Counted from the stretch's first letter, positions 34,401 to 47,355 are shown. The stretch is DNA of 64,000 nt from Ophiostoma sp. CBS 140.51 (GCA_029298735.1 JANSLP010000042.1:62001-126000); one strand, 5' to 3'. The notes: a model not told the origin generated them from the sequence alone. A program made the numbers and translations.

Positions 34401-35707
34401 ATTCCTTTTTTGGGTGCGCTTCCGGTTCAAAACACGCACTGACTTTTCTACCAACTCAACGGACAATGACTTCAAGAGATCAAGAGACCAACAACCGCGT
34501 AAATCCAAAGCCGCCAAACCTCAGCCAAGCAACCCTAGATGTCAGTGCATGCATGCAAAGTGCAATTAGGGCCCCAAACAGACGGGGTCGACGTCAGCAT
34601 TGATCGCTGATCCGTAGAGCCTTGTGATAATTATGTGCGCTGCCATTGATGCTTTTCCCAGATTTTCCAAGATGACACTAAGCCCGAGGCAAAGACTACT
34701 TGCTCGTTGTACCTGTTTACTTGGATTATGAAGCATTTTGATGATAATCCCGAGGCAAAGTGCCCGGAGAATCATCGGAAATGTCTGTCTTCTTTTGCGC
34801 ACAGGCCTCGCCGCCGTTGAAGCCTTGCCTTGTCCTTCGCCCTACTAACTATTGCGGAGCCGACGATCATTACAGGGCCTGGCTGACATCTTGGCACAAA
34901 ACGGCATTCATGACCGGCACTCATCAACGGGGATCCCAAGTCGACGGGTCCGGAAAAGTCGGCCAGAAAGCACGGAGCTGTTTCCTTACCTTGCCACCAG
35001 GAAACGGAACCAGACGGGCTCGAGACGAGGCACATCTCACCTCCACTACCTCTCCTGAGTTTTGATACTTCTATTGTGCATTGTAAGATGGAGGTCGTCC
35101 ACACACATATGAGTGATATGTAATAATAGAGGGGACCGGGCGTGTCATCGCCCCTGACTATCACAGGCAACATCTTACTTGCTCACATCGGGCCGCTTTT
35201 GCGATTTACGACTGCCTCTTCTCTGACACGAAAGCACACCGCAAAGTCGTATTTTCTCTGTGACGAACATCACAATAGGAATAACTCGCTGCATTATCAC
35301 CATGCATTTCAAGGCCTCCGTACAATTTCCGGTGCCAGAAGTATCAGTGACTTTGTTGAGCTCCACTGGGTGTGTTTTTGGCTTATTATTTTGATTTTAT
35401 TGATGAATCTAGCTAACTTTTCTGTATTGTATTGAGGCCCTGCCTCTCTCTTCCGTGTCTTCCGTATGGTCTTCTGTGTTCGACCGGTGCTCCTCTCGTA
35501 AATGGTGGTATTACATTATTGCTGAAAACAGACGTGAAAAAAAAGTAAAAGAAAGTGTAAAGGAAAGATAACCCCTATCCATACCCGAAATGTGAAATAA
35601 ATAAAAAAGCAGAAAGAAGACTCCAAAGCGAATGTAGAACGGTAAAAAGCACAAGCGAACGAAAAACATCAAACACCCCTATCTCTCGTTTTCCTCCTCT
35701 CCTTATC
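31495..35707. other. 4.2 kb spacer with a weak gene candidate
   Basis: The left end is the 3' region of the receptor gene and includes a TA dinucleotide run. No clear gene follows. A 199-codon minus-strand frame at 33041-33640 has no recognisable domain. A possible small spliced gene or gene remnant lies at 34466-35058 (see findings). Motifs TACTCCGTA (32457-32465) and TACTCCGT (33894-33901) occur here. The right end is the 3' flank of the minus-strand gene ending at 35708. Confidence 0.5.
31531..31547. repeat. TA dinucleotide run
   Basis: Eight and a half TA units lie 37 bases after the receptor stop codon, within its presumed 3' untranslated region. Besides being a microsatellite, it may act as an efficiency element for 3'-end formation. 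Confidence 0.7.
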
Positions 35708-38007
35708 TTACAATTGACTCGCTACATACCTCTCCTTCTTCACGGCGTCCACGATATGATACTCCCACACCGTGTTGAGCCGAAGACACTCTTCTCGGCA
35801 TTCCTCGTCCTCCCACCACCAGTTTCTGGCTGTGACATACGGTCCCCAGATCTCTTGCCACAGTTTCTGGCCGACGAGGCTGCGCAGACGGCCATGGTTG
35901 TCTGTCTGTTGTTGTGACGGTGGCTGGTCTAATGGATGTTGTGATGATGACTGTTCTGACGACTGTGGCGGCTGTTCCTGTGATGACGTTGCCTCTTGCA
36001 GTTCTTGTTTCTCCTGCTTTTCGTCCTTTACCTCCTCCTCTTTGAAAACTGCCGGAAATCGACAGACCACTTTGGCTTCGGCTCCTAGTTGAAAGTGTGC
36101 ATCTCGAAGCCACGTCGGGAACAGTCGTGTCGGGCTCGTACACCGGAAGCGCCGCTCCAAGTTAAGGAGCAAGTGCTCGTCCATCCAAGCCTGCAACTTG
36201 GGTCCAGTGACACTGCGTGCGGGTGCTGGGTCGATGAGCAACAGGTGCAGTGTGCCCTGCGGTTTGAGTGCGCGGTGCATGTTGCGTAGTACCAGAGGTA
36301 TATCGCTGGCCGACACGAGAGCCGTCAATGGCTGGGCATAGATGTCGGAGAAGGCCTGTGGTGATGCCGAGAGTGAAGTGCACGACATGGCGGGAGAAAG
36401 CATTGGCGCCACATTGGGAAACAGCTTGTTGGATAGAGGACTTGGCGACATGTGGTGGACGGGGGCACTGGCGTTGAGAGCGGCAATATACGATGCAGTT
36501 GCTGTCGTCGGTTAGTATTTGTGACAGTGATGCGGAGAGTAAGAGACTGAAAACTTACCCTGAGTCTCAAAGAAAGCCAGAATGCGGCGGTCGATGCCGG
36601 TTATTTTCACGACGCCCGTGTCCGGAACGGGGTTGATGCTATACAAGGCTGACAGAAGCCAGCGCTTCCGCTCCATCTCAAGCTCCTTGTAGAGGGCAGC
36701 ATCAGCCCACGCTCCCCATTGTTCTGTGAGTCGCTTCCAGAAAGTCTCCGGGTCTGCCGAAGCCATCTGCAGAATTTCTCGCTGCATTCCTGACAGGTTC
36801 AGGGACAACGAGTTGAAGCCTTCGTCTTCTTGTCCAGCCACACTTGACGGGCTCGTGTCTTCTGTGGCTGCCCCTGATGAGGATCGAATTGTGTTGGCTG
36901 GCGACTTTGGTGACCTCGGTGTCTTGATGCCGACTTTAAGTGGTGCTGGAAGGCTGATATTTGGAAGACTAATGTTCTCCCAGGACGATCTGGGGTTCCA
37001 TGACGTCGCTGAGCTGCGTACTGAGAGCGGTCGTATAGCAGGCACATCGGGAGGCACTACATAAGAGTCCGGAGGTTTGCCTACTGTGTGTCGCGCTTGC
37101 AGCTTTAGGTCCGGGTTCTTGCGCTTCTTCTTGCGGCGAGATGATGCCAGGCTGTTTGGTGTGAGTGGTGATTGCAGTCTAGGGCAAGTTATAAGTTAGT
37201 ATTGTTACTAGACGAGGTAGGGGAACCCGGCACGTACGATTTTTGTGGTGATGCCACAGGTGTCAAGGACGGCACTTGGGGGATATCGGACCCGTCTCTA
37301 TCGTGGTCCAGGTATCGTGAGCCTGGCGTGTTCACTTCTTGACTGCGGTCGCCGCGCAATCGTAGAACTGTCTGCACAATATCGCTCCCCGTGGTCTTGA
37401 TTGATGTCGTTTTCTTGCCGTTCTTCGTTCTTAACTCGAGCTCGGTATCTTCATCGACTGACAACATCGTGGCGAGCGAGTTAGGAATCGTCCACTTGGA
37501 GAGAATCGAGTCGACTAAAAGTGGCATGGTTAGTACTTGAAACATTTTTCGTGAAGCTTATCTAACATTTTGATTCTTACCATCTAGTGATGACCGGTTT
37601 TGTGAGCTGCTTGAATCAAGGAAACGATCCCGCGGACCACTGCCAATACTTCCAGCACCATCACCGGTGCTGTCTCTGTATTGCACGGAAGCGGATCGGC
37701 CCAAACTCGACGCCACGCTCGAGGGCGCCAATACCGAATCCCGATTTCCTGCTGTGTCGCTAAACGCAGAAAGTCGTGAACTTGTCGATACTGATGGCGC
37801 ATCTTGCTTTGGTTTCTTCTTCTTGAGGCGGATGGACTCGAGAAAGCTTTGTGGTTTTCTGCTTCGAAGTGATGATGTTTCCGTTTCTGCTGATGCAATC
37901 GATCGGCCGCTGCTGCAGGTGTCCTTTTGTTCTTTCTCCTTCTCTTTGCGAGCCTTTCTCTGGCCGACCAACTCCCGGTCGGGATTGGCCCACACCACGT
38001 CGAACAT
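35708..38007 (-). CDS. methyltransferase-like protein with long disordered N terminus
   Basis: Four exons on the minus strand (38007-37581, 37514-37238, 37178-36559, 36501-35708) encode 705 residues. The three introns (66, 59 and 57 bases) have consensus donors, ACTAAC-type branch points and YAG acceptors, and all keep frame. Residues 1-140 and 180-330 are charged and Ser-rich, with an RKKKRKN cluster near the exon 2/3 boundary that could be a nuclear signal. The C-terminal half resembles a class I SAM methyltransferase: a strand-helix unit reading LRNMHRALKPQGTLHLLLIDP corresponds to the LKPGG motif that follows the cofactor site. The glycine-rich SAM-binding loop is not visible, so activity is doubtful. 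A Gln/Glu/Ser-rich insertion (TSSQEQPPQSSEQSSSQH) interrupts the domain before a well-ordered Trp-rich end (QEIWGPYVTARNWWWEDEE). I chose MFDVVWANPDREL as the start; an ATG 48 bases upstream would add 16 residues. Confidence 0.82.
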
Positions 38008-41000
38008 CGTGATGGTGTCGTTATCTGGTCGTCTGCTAGAGGTGGTGTAGGGCAAGGAGAGAAAGCGTTATGTCGTAGAAGATGGGTAGCTAACGGCAAT
38101 GACAGCGTGAGTTGATGTCGACTAGGAGTGGCTGCTGATCGACAGATGTTGTGAAAATGGGTTGATGCGTTCGAGATGCTGTGGCAAGCATTCCTTGCCT
38201 ACAAGGAGGATGGGAGAAAGAGAAAAGCAAAAAGAGGCCAGGTGAGATGGGTGACTACGTAAGTGGGTGACTGGGAGAGCCCGTGAGGCAGAGGGTGAAG
38301 AGAGAGAAGAGACTGAGGTCTGATTAGAACATCCGAACAGCAACGTGCGTAATGCGTGTAACAGACTGCATTGGTCTCTTTTTTGTCTGTCAAGAAGCAG
38401 TCCAACGGCGTACCAAGACCGCCTATTTCGAGTCAAAACGCACCTTTTTCCTCTCTTGGGTTGAGACAGAAGCGACAGAAGAACGACTTGTCACCGCATT
38501 CTCGAACATTGAGGAAGGAATGGAAGCAGTTCGAAAGACGAGAGCCCGAACAGGAGAAACAGCGGAATAAAACTGAACGATGGTCTAGTACTCTTGACGG
38601 GATAAAAAAATCGTAGAACAGGAAATAAAGACCAGTTATCACAACGATAGGGGTCATTGATGGGGGTAGAAAGAAAAAGAGAGGTGAACGGGAAGGCAAG
38701 AGGAGAAAAAAGTCGCACCAGCTGGGCATCTGGCGTGGACATCGACAGTCTGCAGCACCTTGCTGCTTTCTTTCTTTCTCAGGAAAGAAAGTGTCTAGGG
38801 TAGACAGCGGGAATGAGAGGACAGGGAAGGGAAGGAAAGAAGGGAAAGACAGGCGAGCCTGGGTGTGCGACCATGCTTTGATTGCGATTGGGGAGAAATT
38901 CGCAGGGAAAGGGGACACGCAAGTGGTATCAAAAAAGAGGAAATGCGACAGAAAAGATCAGACCAAAGAAATCAGCAAAAAAAGCTCTATCGGTTTATAC
39001 CAAAGTGGAGAAAATCTGAGGGAGTTTTTTTGGCGGCCAAAAAAGTGAGAACGAGGTGAGATGGATCTAAGTTGGCGATGAAAAAATGAGGTTAAAACGT
39101 GGGCAGGTTGAGATGTCACGATATTAGTTAAGATCGCTTTCCACGAGCGACAAGGTACAAAAACCCGGAAGGAACGACTTCCACGAGGAGAAAATGAGGC
39201 AGGAGCTACCGCATGGTTTGCACCTTCCTGTGTCCCAGCACGAATACAAAAAGAATTTCGTGGAAGGAGCTTCCAACACGTGTTCCCAATCCGGGAAGCA
39301 AAGGAAGAGATATTTTCTCGCGTCGTCAAACTATTATGAAAGAGAAACTTGCACATTGCAAAACTTTAATGACTCTCCCTTCAACCGACTACACGGGCCG
39401 ACAGAGCACCAAAATAGTACCTCCCGCTGCTGCACATCGTTCTCCTCCCTGCTGCACCCTCGCCGCCCGAGAACAGTTCTGCTACGAAAGACATTCACCA
39501 AAGACGGCAGCATGAAAGAAAGTGAAAAAATTGTTAGCACCCCAGATGTCATTAAATGCCCCAAAATTCATGCCTGCAAGGCGATGAGGGTCATGGCTGG
39601 CTGACTAGCTCTGGGCAATCTCTTCCAGGTTTGTTTACATTGCCCCTTGCTCGCATCAGAACACTCAGCTGACACTTCCCCGATCTCGTACCTCGTTGAG
39701 GCTCATCCTAGATACCACAACAAACAGGCAAAAAAAAACACTATTCGACCCTACCTACGGTTTCCTCTCGCCTCAGGAGCTTTCAAGATTTATCTACATC
39801 GATCGGCAGTGCCTCTTTTCCCTATCCAACCAGTATCCGTCTCGGCGACGGGCGCCACAAGTGCATCCGAGTCGCACGCAATATCACATATAATTTGAAC
39901 GCACAGAAGCAGTACACAGTATCGTACACAACACCGCAGCAATATCGTATATATTGCCACTTGTCTCGGGGACGCCAGACACAGGCTTGAAAGGACAATT
40001 TTATTCCTGTTCACAGGCGCTCCGGGACGGGATCAGTCGTGACTCTGCCATCCCTTCCGCCTTATTGTGTTTCTGCGACAATCATTCCGGCAACATTGCA
40101 GCTTTGAAGCTTTGTTTCTACATTACACTGCTTCATCGTGACCTACTATCCGAGATGCGGCAAAGTATCGGACCTCAGGAAGACCCAAAACAGTGTCATC
40201 TTCTAGCTAACTCTGGTATCAGCCTTCAGGATCAATCAGTCCAACCCACATGAAGCCCAAACGTACTCGAAATACTACCCCTCCGACATGGACCGCCTCA
40301 GAAATGCCGATTATTCATTCTACATTCACCCCCGGGACGTTGTGCACCCATAACCTCTTCGAAAGCCCACAGCCTACATTACCTACACGATCGACAACTT
40401 CTTTCTACTACTTCCCCTCGACTCCCACCCACGGCACTACGGTAGATCGCAGGAAGTACAAATATCGCCTAGGAGCAGGAGTCGGTATGCTGGGTCTCGC
40501 CTCTTCTTGCCCCGTGCATCCAATGGCTTGCCCTTTTCGTCAACTGCAGAATCTGCCCGGCCCTGCAGCATCCTGTACACCGTGACACTGAATAGACAGG
40601 CATGGCAGGACAGGCCAGGACAGGACGGACTGGCACATTGATCATGCAAGTGCGCGTACAGGCACTCCCGCTTCATCTCTTGTCTCTTTACTTTTTTGCC
40701 TCCCTGTTCCCATTCTTCATCCTGCACTCCTCCGTATTGTGCAGTGCGACCTCTAGGACCTGTTTCACCACAGGATACAGAAAATGATTGGACCAAGACA
40801 GATGGATTGGACAAGAAATCAACAAGACGAAAGCCAGGCCAACAAGTCCAATACCAGGCCCGCAACAAAAGCTCCCATTTTTGGGCTACATTATTCTGTC
40901 TCCTGGTACCTGTCGACTTTGCCAGGAGGATGAGTCGGTCTTGGGGAACCCCTTCGAAGGGGCCCTGACCCTGATGTTGATTCACCGCCGCCACCGTGGC

Positions 41001-42469
41001 CTGCACCCAGCACACGACGCCATCGAGTGATCTTTCTGGCTAGTGGCTAGCGAGATGTGCCACAAAGACAAGCCGTCAAAAGTGTCGGACGCGTATTATT
41101 AGAAATAAAAGGAAATAAAGGAAATAAAAATGGCCTCTCTGAACGACAACCAAGCATTGCCTAAGCAGAACACACGACAAGGTGTCTTCTTGGCCCCTGT
41201 GTCCTGTCTTGCACTCCCCGAGGGCGAACCGGGTGTGCTCTGACGGCATCCGACAATGTCAAGGAGAGCAAGATCTGGCGAGAGTCATCTTCGCTATGGT
41301 GTCGGCGAGGTGAAAATGAGCGGTCACAGACAAGAGGCGTAAGTAATGGTGATGCTCTGTACGCTTTTTATTATGTTGAAGATGGAAGATGGAAAGGAAC
41401 AAATAAGAGCGGTCAAGGGAAATATATGTATCTGTAGCCATCAACAAGTGGTCGCGAAGTGTGAGAAACTCGAGAACAACACTGCCAGTTTTAAATCAGT
41501 TTCTGCTCGCTTCCTTCCGCGAAATATATGTAGTTTTGCTGAGATTCGCCGAGACACTGCCGTTGTTTAGCAAAGTGCTTGCTTTGTGAACATTTTTGCT
41601 TTCGTCTGATGTAGTCGAGTGCCCTTTCTCTGGAAAACTCCATCATTACCTCACTCTTTCTGTTTTTGTGTCCTTTTCTCTGTTGTCACGATTTGCTGCA
41701 GCGTGCCTTCCTAACACGGATACTCGCCGCACCTTCCTTCCCAAAACTTCACTTTTCTCTCACTTTCGTCTCTTCCACTTTACATTTTCACATTCACGTC
41801 TCCCCCACACTCTTTTCTGCCACCTTTTCTTCTTCTTTCTTTTCCACTCCTTCTCCTCTCTGTGCGTCTTTATGCGCCTGCGGATCGGCATCGGACATTT
41901 CTCTTTTCTCATCTTGTCTGTGTCACCAGGCCCGTCGACGAGTCCTCGCTGCACCCATTTCCTCTCCCTGCGGGCCTTGACTCGACCTCGGCCTCCCCTC
42001 TCTTCCTCAACCTTTCTTCCTCAACCATCTCTTTACTCTCGACCTTGTCTTCTCACACTTTACTATCACTTGCGCCCCGGCCTTGGTAGTCCTTTGTCCA
42101 CCCACCCCAATTGACCGCCTTCTGTGCTGCATCCGACGCCACCAAGCCCGCAACAGCAGACCTTGCTCTCCCATCGTCGTCCATCAGCTTTCCCTTGGCC
42201 TTCCAAAAACCCATCCGTTTCTCTTTTTGTGTCCATTGTTTGTCTTTCTAGCAATCCTTCTTGTCATCTCACGCTCTCTTTTTTTTCTTCTTCTCTTTCC
42301 GCGCGCTCTGCTTTAACGGCTTCTTGCCCTTTTCTTCGTTTAAGTTTCCGTTGACCACGACCCTTGAGAGATGCGCTGCCATCTGGCCTTTTAGAACATC
42401 ACTATTCATCTACCGCTTCCTGACGACTATCCGATAATACCACAGAAATCGCACAAAATCCGAGTCATC
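38008..42469. other. 4.5 kb spacer between two divergent genes
   Basis: No gene is supported. The interval contains the promoters of the minus-strand methyltransferase-like gene (left) and of the purine permease (right). Purine-rich + strand sequence at about 38480-39000 mirrors a C/T-rich leader for a minus-strand transcript. From about 41640 to 42400 the + strand is T/C rich, as expected for the permease leader. Other frames of up to about 190 codons show no domain. Confidence 0.55.
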
Positions 42470-44779
42470 ATGGTTTTCGGCAGGTCCTCGCACAGGAACC
42501 CGGTCGGCCAGTGGACGGGAGGCGCCAAGAACTTCCTTTCCAACGTCAACGAGGCCATCAACCGATCAACATTTGGCCGCATCTTCCGTCTTCGAGGCTC
42601 TGGACATGTGGGTTTCTCACTCTCTCGTTTTCAGTTTTCCGTTAGCTAACCCGAGTCCTCTGACAGCCCGAGGAAATTCGCCATGCCAACTTCGCGACGG
42701 AGATCCGCGCCGGTCTAACGACATTTGCGACCATGGCATACATTATTGCTGTCAATGTGAGTTGAACATGAGAAACGATTTACTACCTCATTTCTTTTCT
42801 TTAACGATTAGCGAAGGCCTCAATTCTAGTCGCGACAAACGGGACTTGTGTCTGCCCAAACCTCAGAGAGGACGGCACCTGTCCAGACCCAAAGTTTCAA
42901 GTTTGCCTTAACGGTGCGTTGATAATATCAACATCTCCCCCGATTACCTATACAGCTCGCTAATACAATCGTAGAACTGCACCGCGACTTCGTCACAGCC
43001 ACGGCTATCGTCTCTGGCCTTGCGTCCATGACCTTTGGTTTCCTGACCAATATGCCCGTCGCCTTGGCGTAAGTTTCTTCTGTCGTATCTCAAAGTTTTC
43101 ACGAGAGTGTCTAACGCAGTCATAGTCCCGGCATGGGTCTCAATGCCTACTTCACGTACCAGGTTGTCGGCGTCGGCGGTACTGGCCCTGTCCCATACAG
43201 AATTGCCCTGACCGCAGTCTTTGTCGAGGGGTTTATCTTCCTCTTCTTGGCCCTGACTGGTATGCGACAATGGCTCATCCGCATCATCCCCGGGACGCTA
43301 AAGACAGCAAGCGGTGTCGGTATCGGCATGTTTCTCGCTCTCAGCGGCATGTCCTACACTTCTGGCATCGGCATTATCACAGCTGGTGGTGTTGCCACAC
43401 CCCTCACGATTGGAGGCTGCCCCGTCGAAGACCTCGATATTGACGGCACGTGTATGACGAACGGGATGCGGAGTCCAAAGGTATTTTTGTCGTCAACTTT
43501 GTGGTCCTTTTGTTTGAATTGAATACTGATATAATGCTAGATGTGGTTGGGTATTGTTAGTGGCATCATCACAGCACTTCTTATGGCCTTCCGCGTCAAG
43601 GCCGCCATCATCGTCGGTATTGCGATTACGACAATTATCTCTTGGCCGTACGTACAGTTCCCCTCTCTCAATGGATATCTATATGACCTAACGCACATTG
43701 TGAATAGTCGCAACACGTCGGTGACATACTTTCCCTACACAGACGAAGGTGAAGCCCGTTGGGACTTTTTCAAGCAGGTCGTTGCTTTCACACCCATCAA
43801 GCACGTCCTCGCTGTCCAACAATGGGACCTGAGCGGCGCCAACGGCGCACACTTTGCCATGGCCCTGTTCACCTTTCTCTACGTCGACATTGTCGACTGC
43901 ACGGCCACGCTGTACTCGATGGCACGCTTCAGCGGCAAGACTGGACCAGACGGTGACTTCCCTCGGTCGACAATTGCTTATTGCACCGACGCTGCATTTA
44001 TCTCCATTGGCTCTCTCTTTGGCTGCTCACCCTCAACTGCCTTTATTGAGAGCGGTGCCGGCATTACGGAGGGCGGTCGCACCGGTCTGACATCTATTGT
44101 GACCGGCTTCTGCTTCATCATATCCGTCTTCTTTGCTCCCATCTTCGCCTCCATCCCGCCTTGGGCCACCGGAACAACACTGATATTAGTATGCCACTCT
44201 CAGCCATCTCCACTCTGTTTCCATACCACTAACATCCTTCTAGGTGGGTTGTCTCATGATCCGGCAGGTAACGTTCATCAACTGGAGCTACATCGGTGAT
44301 GCAATCCCGTCTTTTATCACAATCGCGTTCATGCCCTTCAGCTACAGCGTCGCATACGGCCTTATGGCGTAAGTCTCCCCTTGCTTTAGAGTCCTTCCGA
44401 GTTGACGTTGGCCTAACAACTTTACAGCGGCCTCTTCGTCTACATCACCCTCAACAGTCTCATCTGGCTCGTCATGCGGGTCACCGGTGGGTCTGTCGAG
44501 CCGCGTGAGTACGATCTCAAGGAGTACTGGACGTGGAAGCCGGCGGGTAAGAAACCTGCCGTGTTCCGTCTTTTCTCTCGCGACCCGTACTGGGGCGACA
44601 AAGAGAGTCTTCACGAAAACGGCGATGACTTTATCTTCCCCAACGATGCCAACGCACAGCCGCTCCACGATCTACGGGCGACATCATCGTCCTCGCCTGC
44701 TGAAAAGGGCCCAGACTCAATGGATTCCACAGTTGAGCCGCCACCCAAGGCCATTGTTGCGAGCCACCCGCATGCTTGA
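42470..44779 (+). CDS. azgA: AzgA-type purine (hypoxanthine/adenine/guanine) permease
   Basis: Nine exons (42470-42607, 42667-42756, 42817-42913, 42975-43068, 43126-43480, 43541-43647, 43708-44188, 44244-44368, 44428-44779) encode 612 residues, close to the usual AzgA length. The protein is a plasma-membrane proton symporter for purine bases. Family marks include EIRAGLTTFATMAYIIAVN in the first helix, the luminal Cys-rich segment TNGTCVCPN, PGMGLNAYFTYQVVG (141-155), GFIFLFLALTGMRQW, the core FLYVDIVDCTATLYSMARF, and SPSTAFIESGAGITEGGRTG. All eight introns are 54-61 bases and keep frame. Intron 2 ends at an unusual GCGAAG acceptor (42816), chosen because it alone joins AVN to ASILVATNGT in phase. 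Intron 6 (43648-43707) is a multiple of three without a stop. The hydrophilic tail after the last helix is about 90 residues. In Aspergillus azgA is controlled by purine induction and nitrogen repression; I see no decisive site here. Confidence 0.95.
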
Positions 44780-45779
44780 ACAACAGGGGAGTCAAACCCA
44801 TCAAGCAAAGCACACCCAGCAGCAGACAGCTTCGATCTCAGCCGGCAATGCTGGAAGGAAGAACTATGGAGAGCATTTGGACGATGAAAACGAGGATACA
44901 AATTCTGTGAGAAGGGGAGGGAGCAAGGAGAATAGCCGGCAAGCGAGAGATGATGCGGTAAACGGTGTCAAATCTGTCGATATTACTGTTGATATTTGAA
45001 AGCCGTGGTGATAGGATCGCGACAGTGCCAAAATCTGTAATAATAGCACAAAAATTAGCATTGCCACAGCGAGAAACAGCGTCTGGATTAACAAAATGCC
45101 GAACCCATTTCCACGCAAAGCAGCGTTGCCTGCCAGGGGCAAAAACGCCCGTAACGCCCATTCAACGCCCCCCGTTTTACAGCGGGCTAGCGGTGCCTTC
45201 CAGCGCCACCAACACCAACTCTCCCTCGGGGCCTTGCTTCTCGAGTGCAGCGAGCGCAGTTGGGGACCCACATTATCGCAAGCTGCTCTTTCCCCCGCAG
45301 GCTTGCTTTCGGCAGGCTGCTGCGCGTGTGAGGTGTTGCTTTGAGAGTTGCTTGCCGTTGCTTGGAGCTTTCGCCTTCTCTAACGTCTTTTCTGTTCCTT
45401 TTGCCATTTTAACCACCTTCTCGACCGCATGTTCATGCATGTCACCGACCACAATCCACCCACCACAGCAAACAGCAAACAGCAAACAGCAAAACCCTGA
45501 AAAACGAAACGAACCACTCACGAGACATTCGCATCACCTGCATTTTGCATCCCAAACTTGTGTAATACGTGCGTACCCAGACAGCAAGCTCCCGGCTCCT
45601 CCTTAAACTTGTCATCCTTTCGTCACATTTTCGACAAGACGACAATACCAGCCCAAAACACCAGCATTTAGACTCGCAACCTGCACGCGACAAGCTCGAA
45701 TAACACGGCAAACGACGGGAGAACCTACCGAGAACGAATTAGACCATAGGCGTGCGAGGCAGACTCGCAGAGCTTCACG
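44780..45779. other. spacer with permease 3' end and UCH leader
   Basis: One kilobase separates two genes on the same strand. No further gene is visible. The right part carries the promoter and leader of the deubiquitinase gene, including a 7-base tandem repeat. Confidence 0.6.
45465..45492. repeat. four perfect 7-base tandem units (ACAGCAA)
   Basis: ACAGCAA is repeated four times without change, ending about 290 bases before the UCH start codon. It is a short minisatellite in a promoter or leader. Confidence 0.9.
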
Positions 45780-46895
45780 ATGAGCGGCGGGTGGAACACA
45801 AGTGAGTCTTGGAGTGACAATGACGACATGGATCGGTGGGAGACGTAGTGGTCGGTGGTTGTTCAAGTTCGTCCATGGCTGACCACGTTTCTATCTCCAA
45901 CTCTAGTCGAGTCCGATGCGGGCGTCTTCACGTACCTGCTCGAGAACCTCGGTGTCAAAGATGTGCAGTTCGAAGAGCTGCTCTCGCTCGACGCACAAGC
46001 TCTCGCCGAGCTGAACCCTGTCTATGGCGTCATCTTCCTCTTCAAATTCCCGACAAATACTCCCTACGTCGGCGACGGCGGCGCACCCCGCGACGGCAAG
46101 TTTGACCACGCCGCCTCCGAGAACATCTTTTTCGCCCACCAGACCATCCAAAACGCCTGCGGCACGCAAGCCCTGTTGTCCGTCCTCCTCAACAAGTCTG
46201 CCGCCGTCGGTGGCAACGTCGACATTGGCCAGCACCTCCGCGACTTTGGCGAGTTTGCCATGGCTCTGCCGCCCGACCTGCGGGGCGAGGCTCTGAGCAA
46301 CGACGAGCTCATTCGTGACGTTCACAACTCCTTTGCCAAGAGCAGCCCCTTTGTCGACGAGACCCAGCGGCCTTCGAACCCGGACGACGCTGAGGACGTT
46401 TTCCACTTTATCGCCTACACCGCCATCAACGGCCGCCTCTACGAGCTCGACGGCCTCCAGCCCGCGCCCATTGACCACGGCGCCTGCGACCAGAACAACA
46501 CCGTCGAGTTTGCCGAGCGCGCCCTCGAGGCCGTCCAGCGCCGCATCGCCCGCTACGGTGCCGATGAGATTCATTTCAACCTTATGGCGGCTGTGCGGGA
46601 CCGCCGGCTGCAGGCACGCGAGCTCGGCGACACGGAACTGCTGGCGCGGGAGGCACGCAAGCGGCGCGATTGGCAGTTTGAGAATGCGTTGCGGCGGCAC
46701 AACTTTGTCGGCTTTGCGCACGAAGTGCTCGAGGGTGTTGTGGAGGGCAAGCTCAAGGAGGGCGAGGCCAAGGGCGAGGGCGATGCGGCATACCAAAAGT
46801 GGGTGGGCGACGCCACGACCCGGTTCGAGAAGCGGATGCAGGACAAGCAGCGGCGGCGTCATCCGCAAGGAGACGATGTTGAGATGGAAGGGTAG
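45780..46895 (+). CDS. ubiquitin carboxyl-terminal hydrolase, UCH37/UCHL5 type
   Basis: Two exons, 45780-45801 and 45907-46895, encode 336 residues. The tiny first exon gives MSGGWNT and splices through an Ile codon into IESDAGVFTYLLENLGV, the classic start of UCH37-type enzymes. The cysteine-protease site is complete: Gln86 (oxyanion), Cys92 in NACGTQA, His174 in FHFIAY and Asp189 in YELDG. The His-to-Asp spacing of 15 equals that of human UCHL5. The C-terminal region (about 240-336) is helical and charged, matching the ULD tail that docks on the proteasome or INO80 partner. It ends in a Lys/Arg-rich segment and Asp/Glu residues. The enzyme trims ubiquitin from conjugates at the proteasome. 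The 105-base intron has a GTGAGT donor and CTCTAG acceptor. It converges on the Hrd1 gene, with 460 bases between the stops. Confidence 0.96.
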
Positions 46896-47355
46896 ATGGG
46901 TGAATGGGAAGGAAGGACGGCAGCCTGCGCAAGCGTGTGTCCTTGTATTGCGTATTTTTATGGTTTCGGCCACAGCGCTGGTTTTATGTGCGTTTTTTCT
47001 GTTTATACTCTCGCGCTTTCTGATTTATGACATATAGACTTTTATTTCATCGTATTTATTTTTATCCCATGCTTGACTTCTCTCACCTGGGTTTTCACGA
47101 AACGAGACAAAACGAATGCAGTAAATAAGTCCATAAAATAACGTAATAAGAGAGGTTCGCTGCGTTGGGAAATATACAAATAAGAAGGGATAACAGATGA
47201 CGCTGCGAGGTGTTGCGTGAATGCTTTTTTCGGTTTGCCCTGAGGCCCCCCCACCCCTACAATACAATGCTAACAATATACACGGTATTCTATTGAGATC
47301 TATCGGTGTCGTTCGTGTCTCGCTATGGATTACCGTACCAATCGTCCAAATCCTC
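46896..47355. other. convergent 3' intergenic region (UCH and Hrd1)
   Basis: These 460 bases hold the 3' ends of two convergent genes. The segment 47000-47210 is AT rich, with TTTATTTC and AATAAG-like elements in both orientations. No coding region is visible. Confidence 0.55.
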
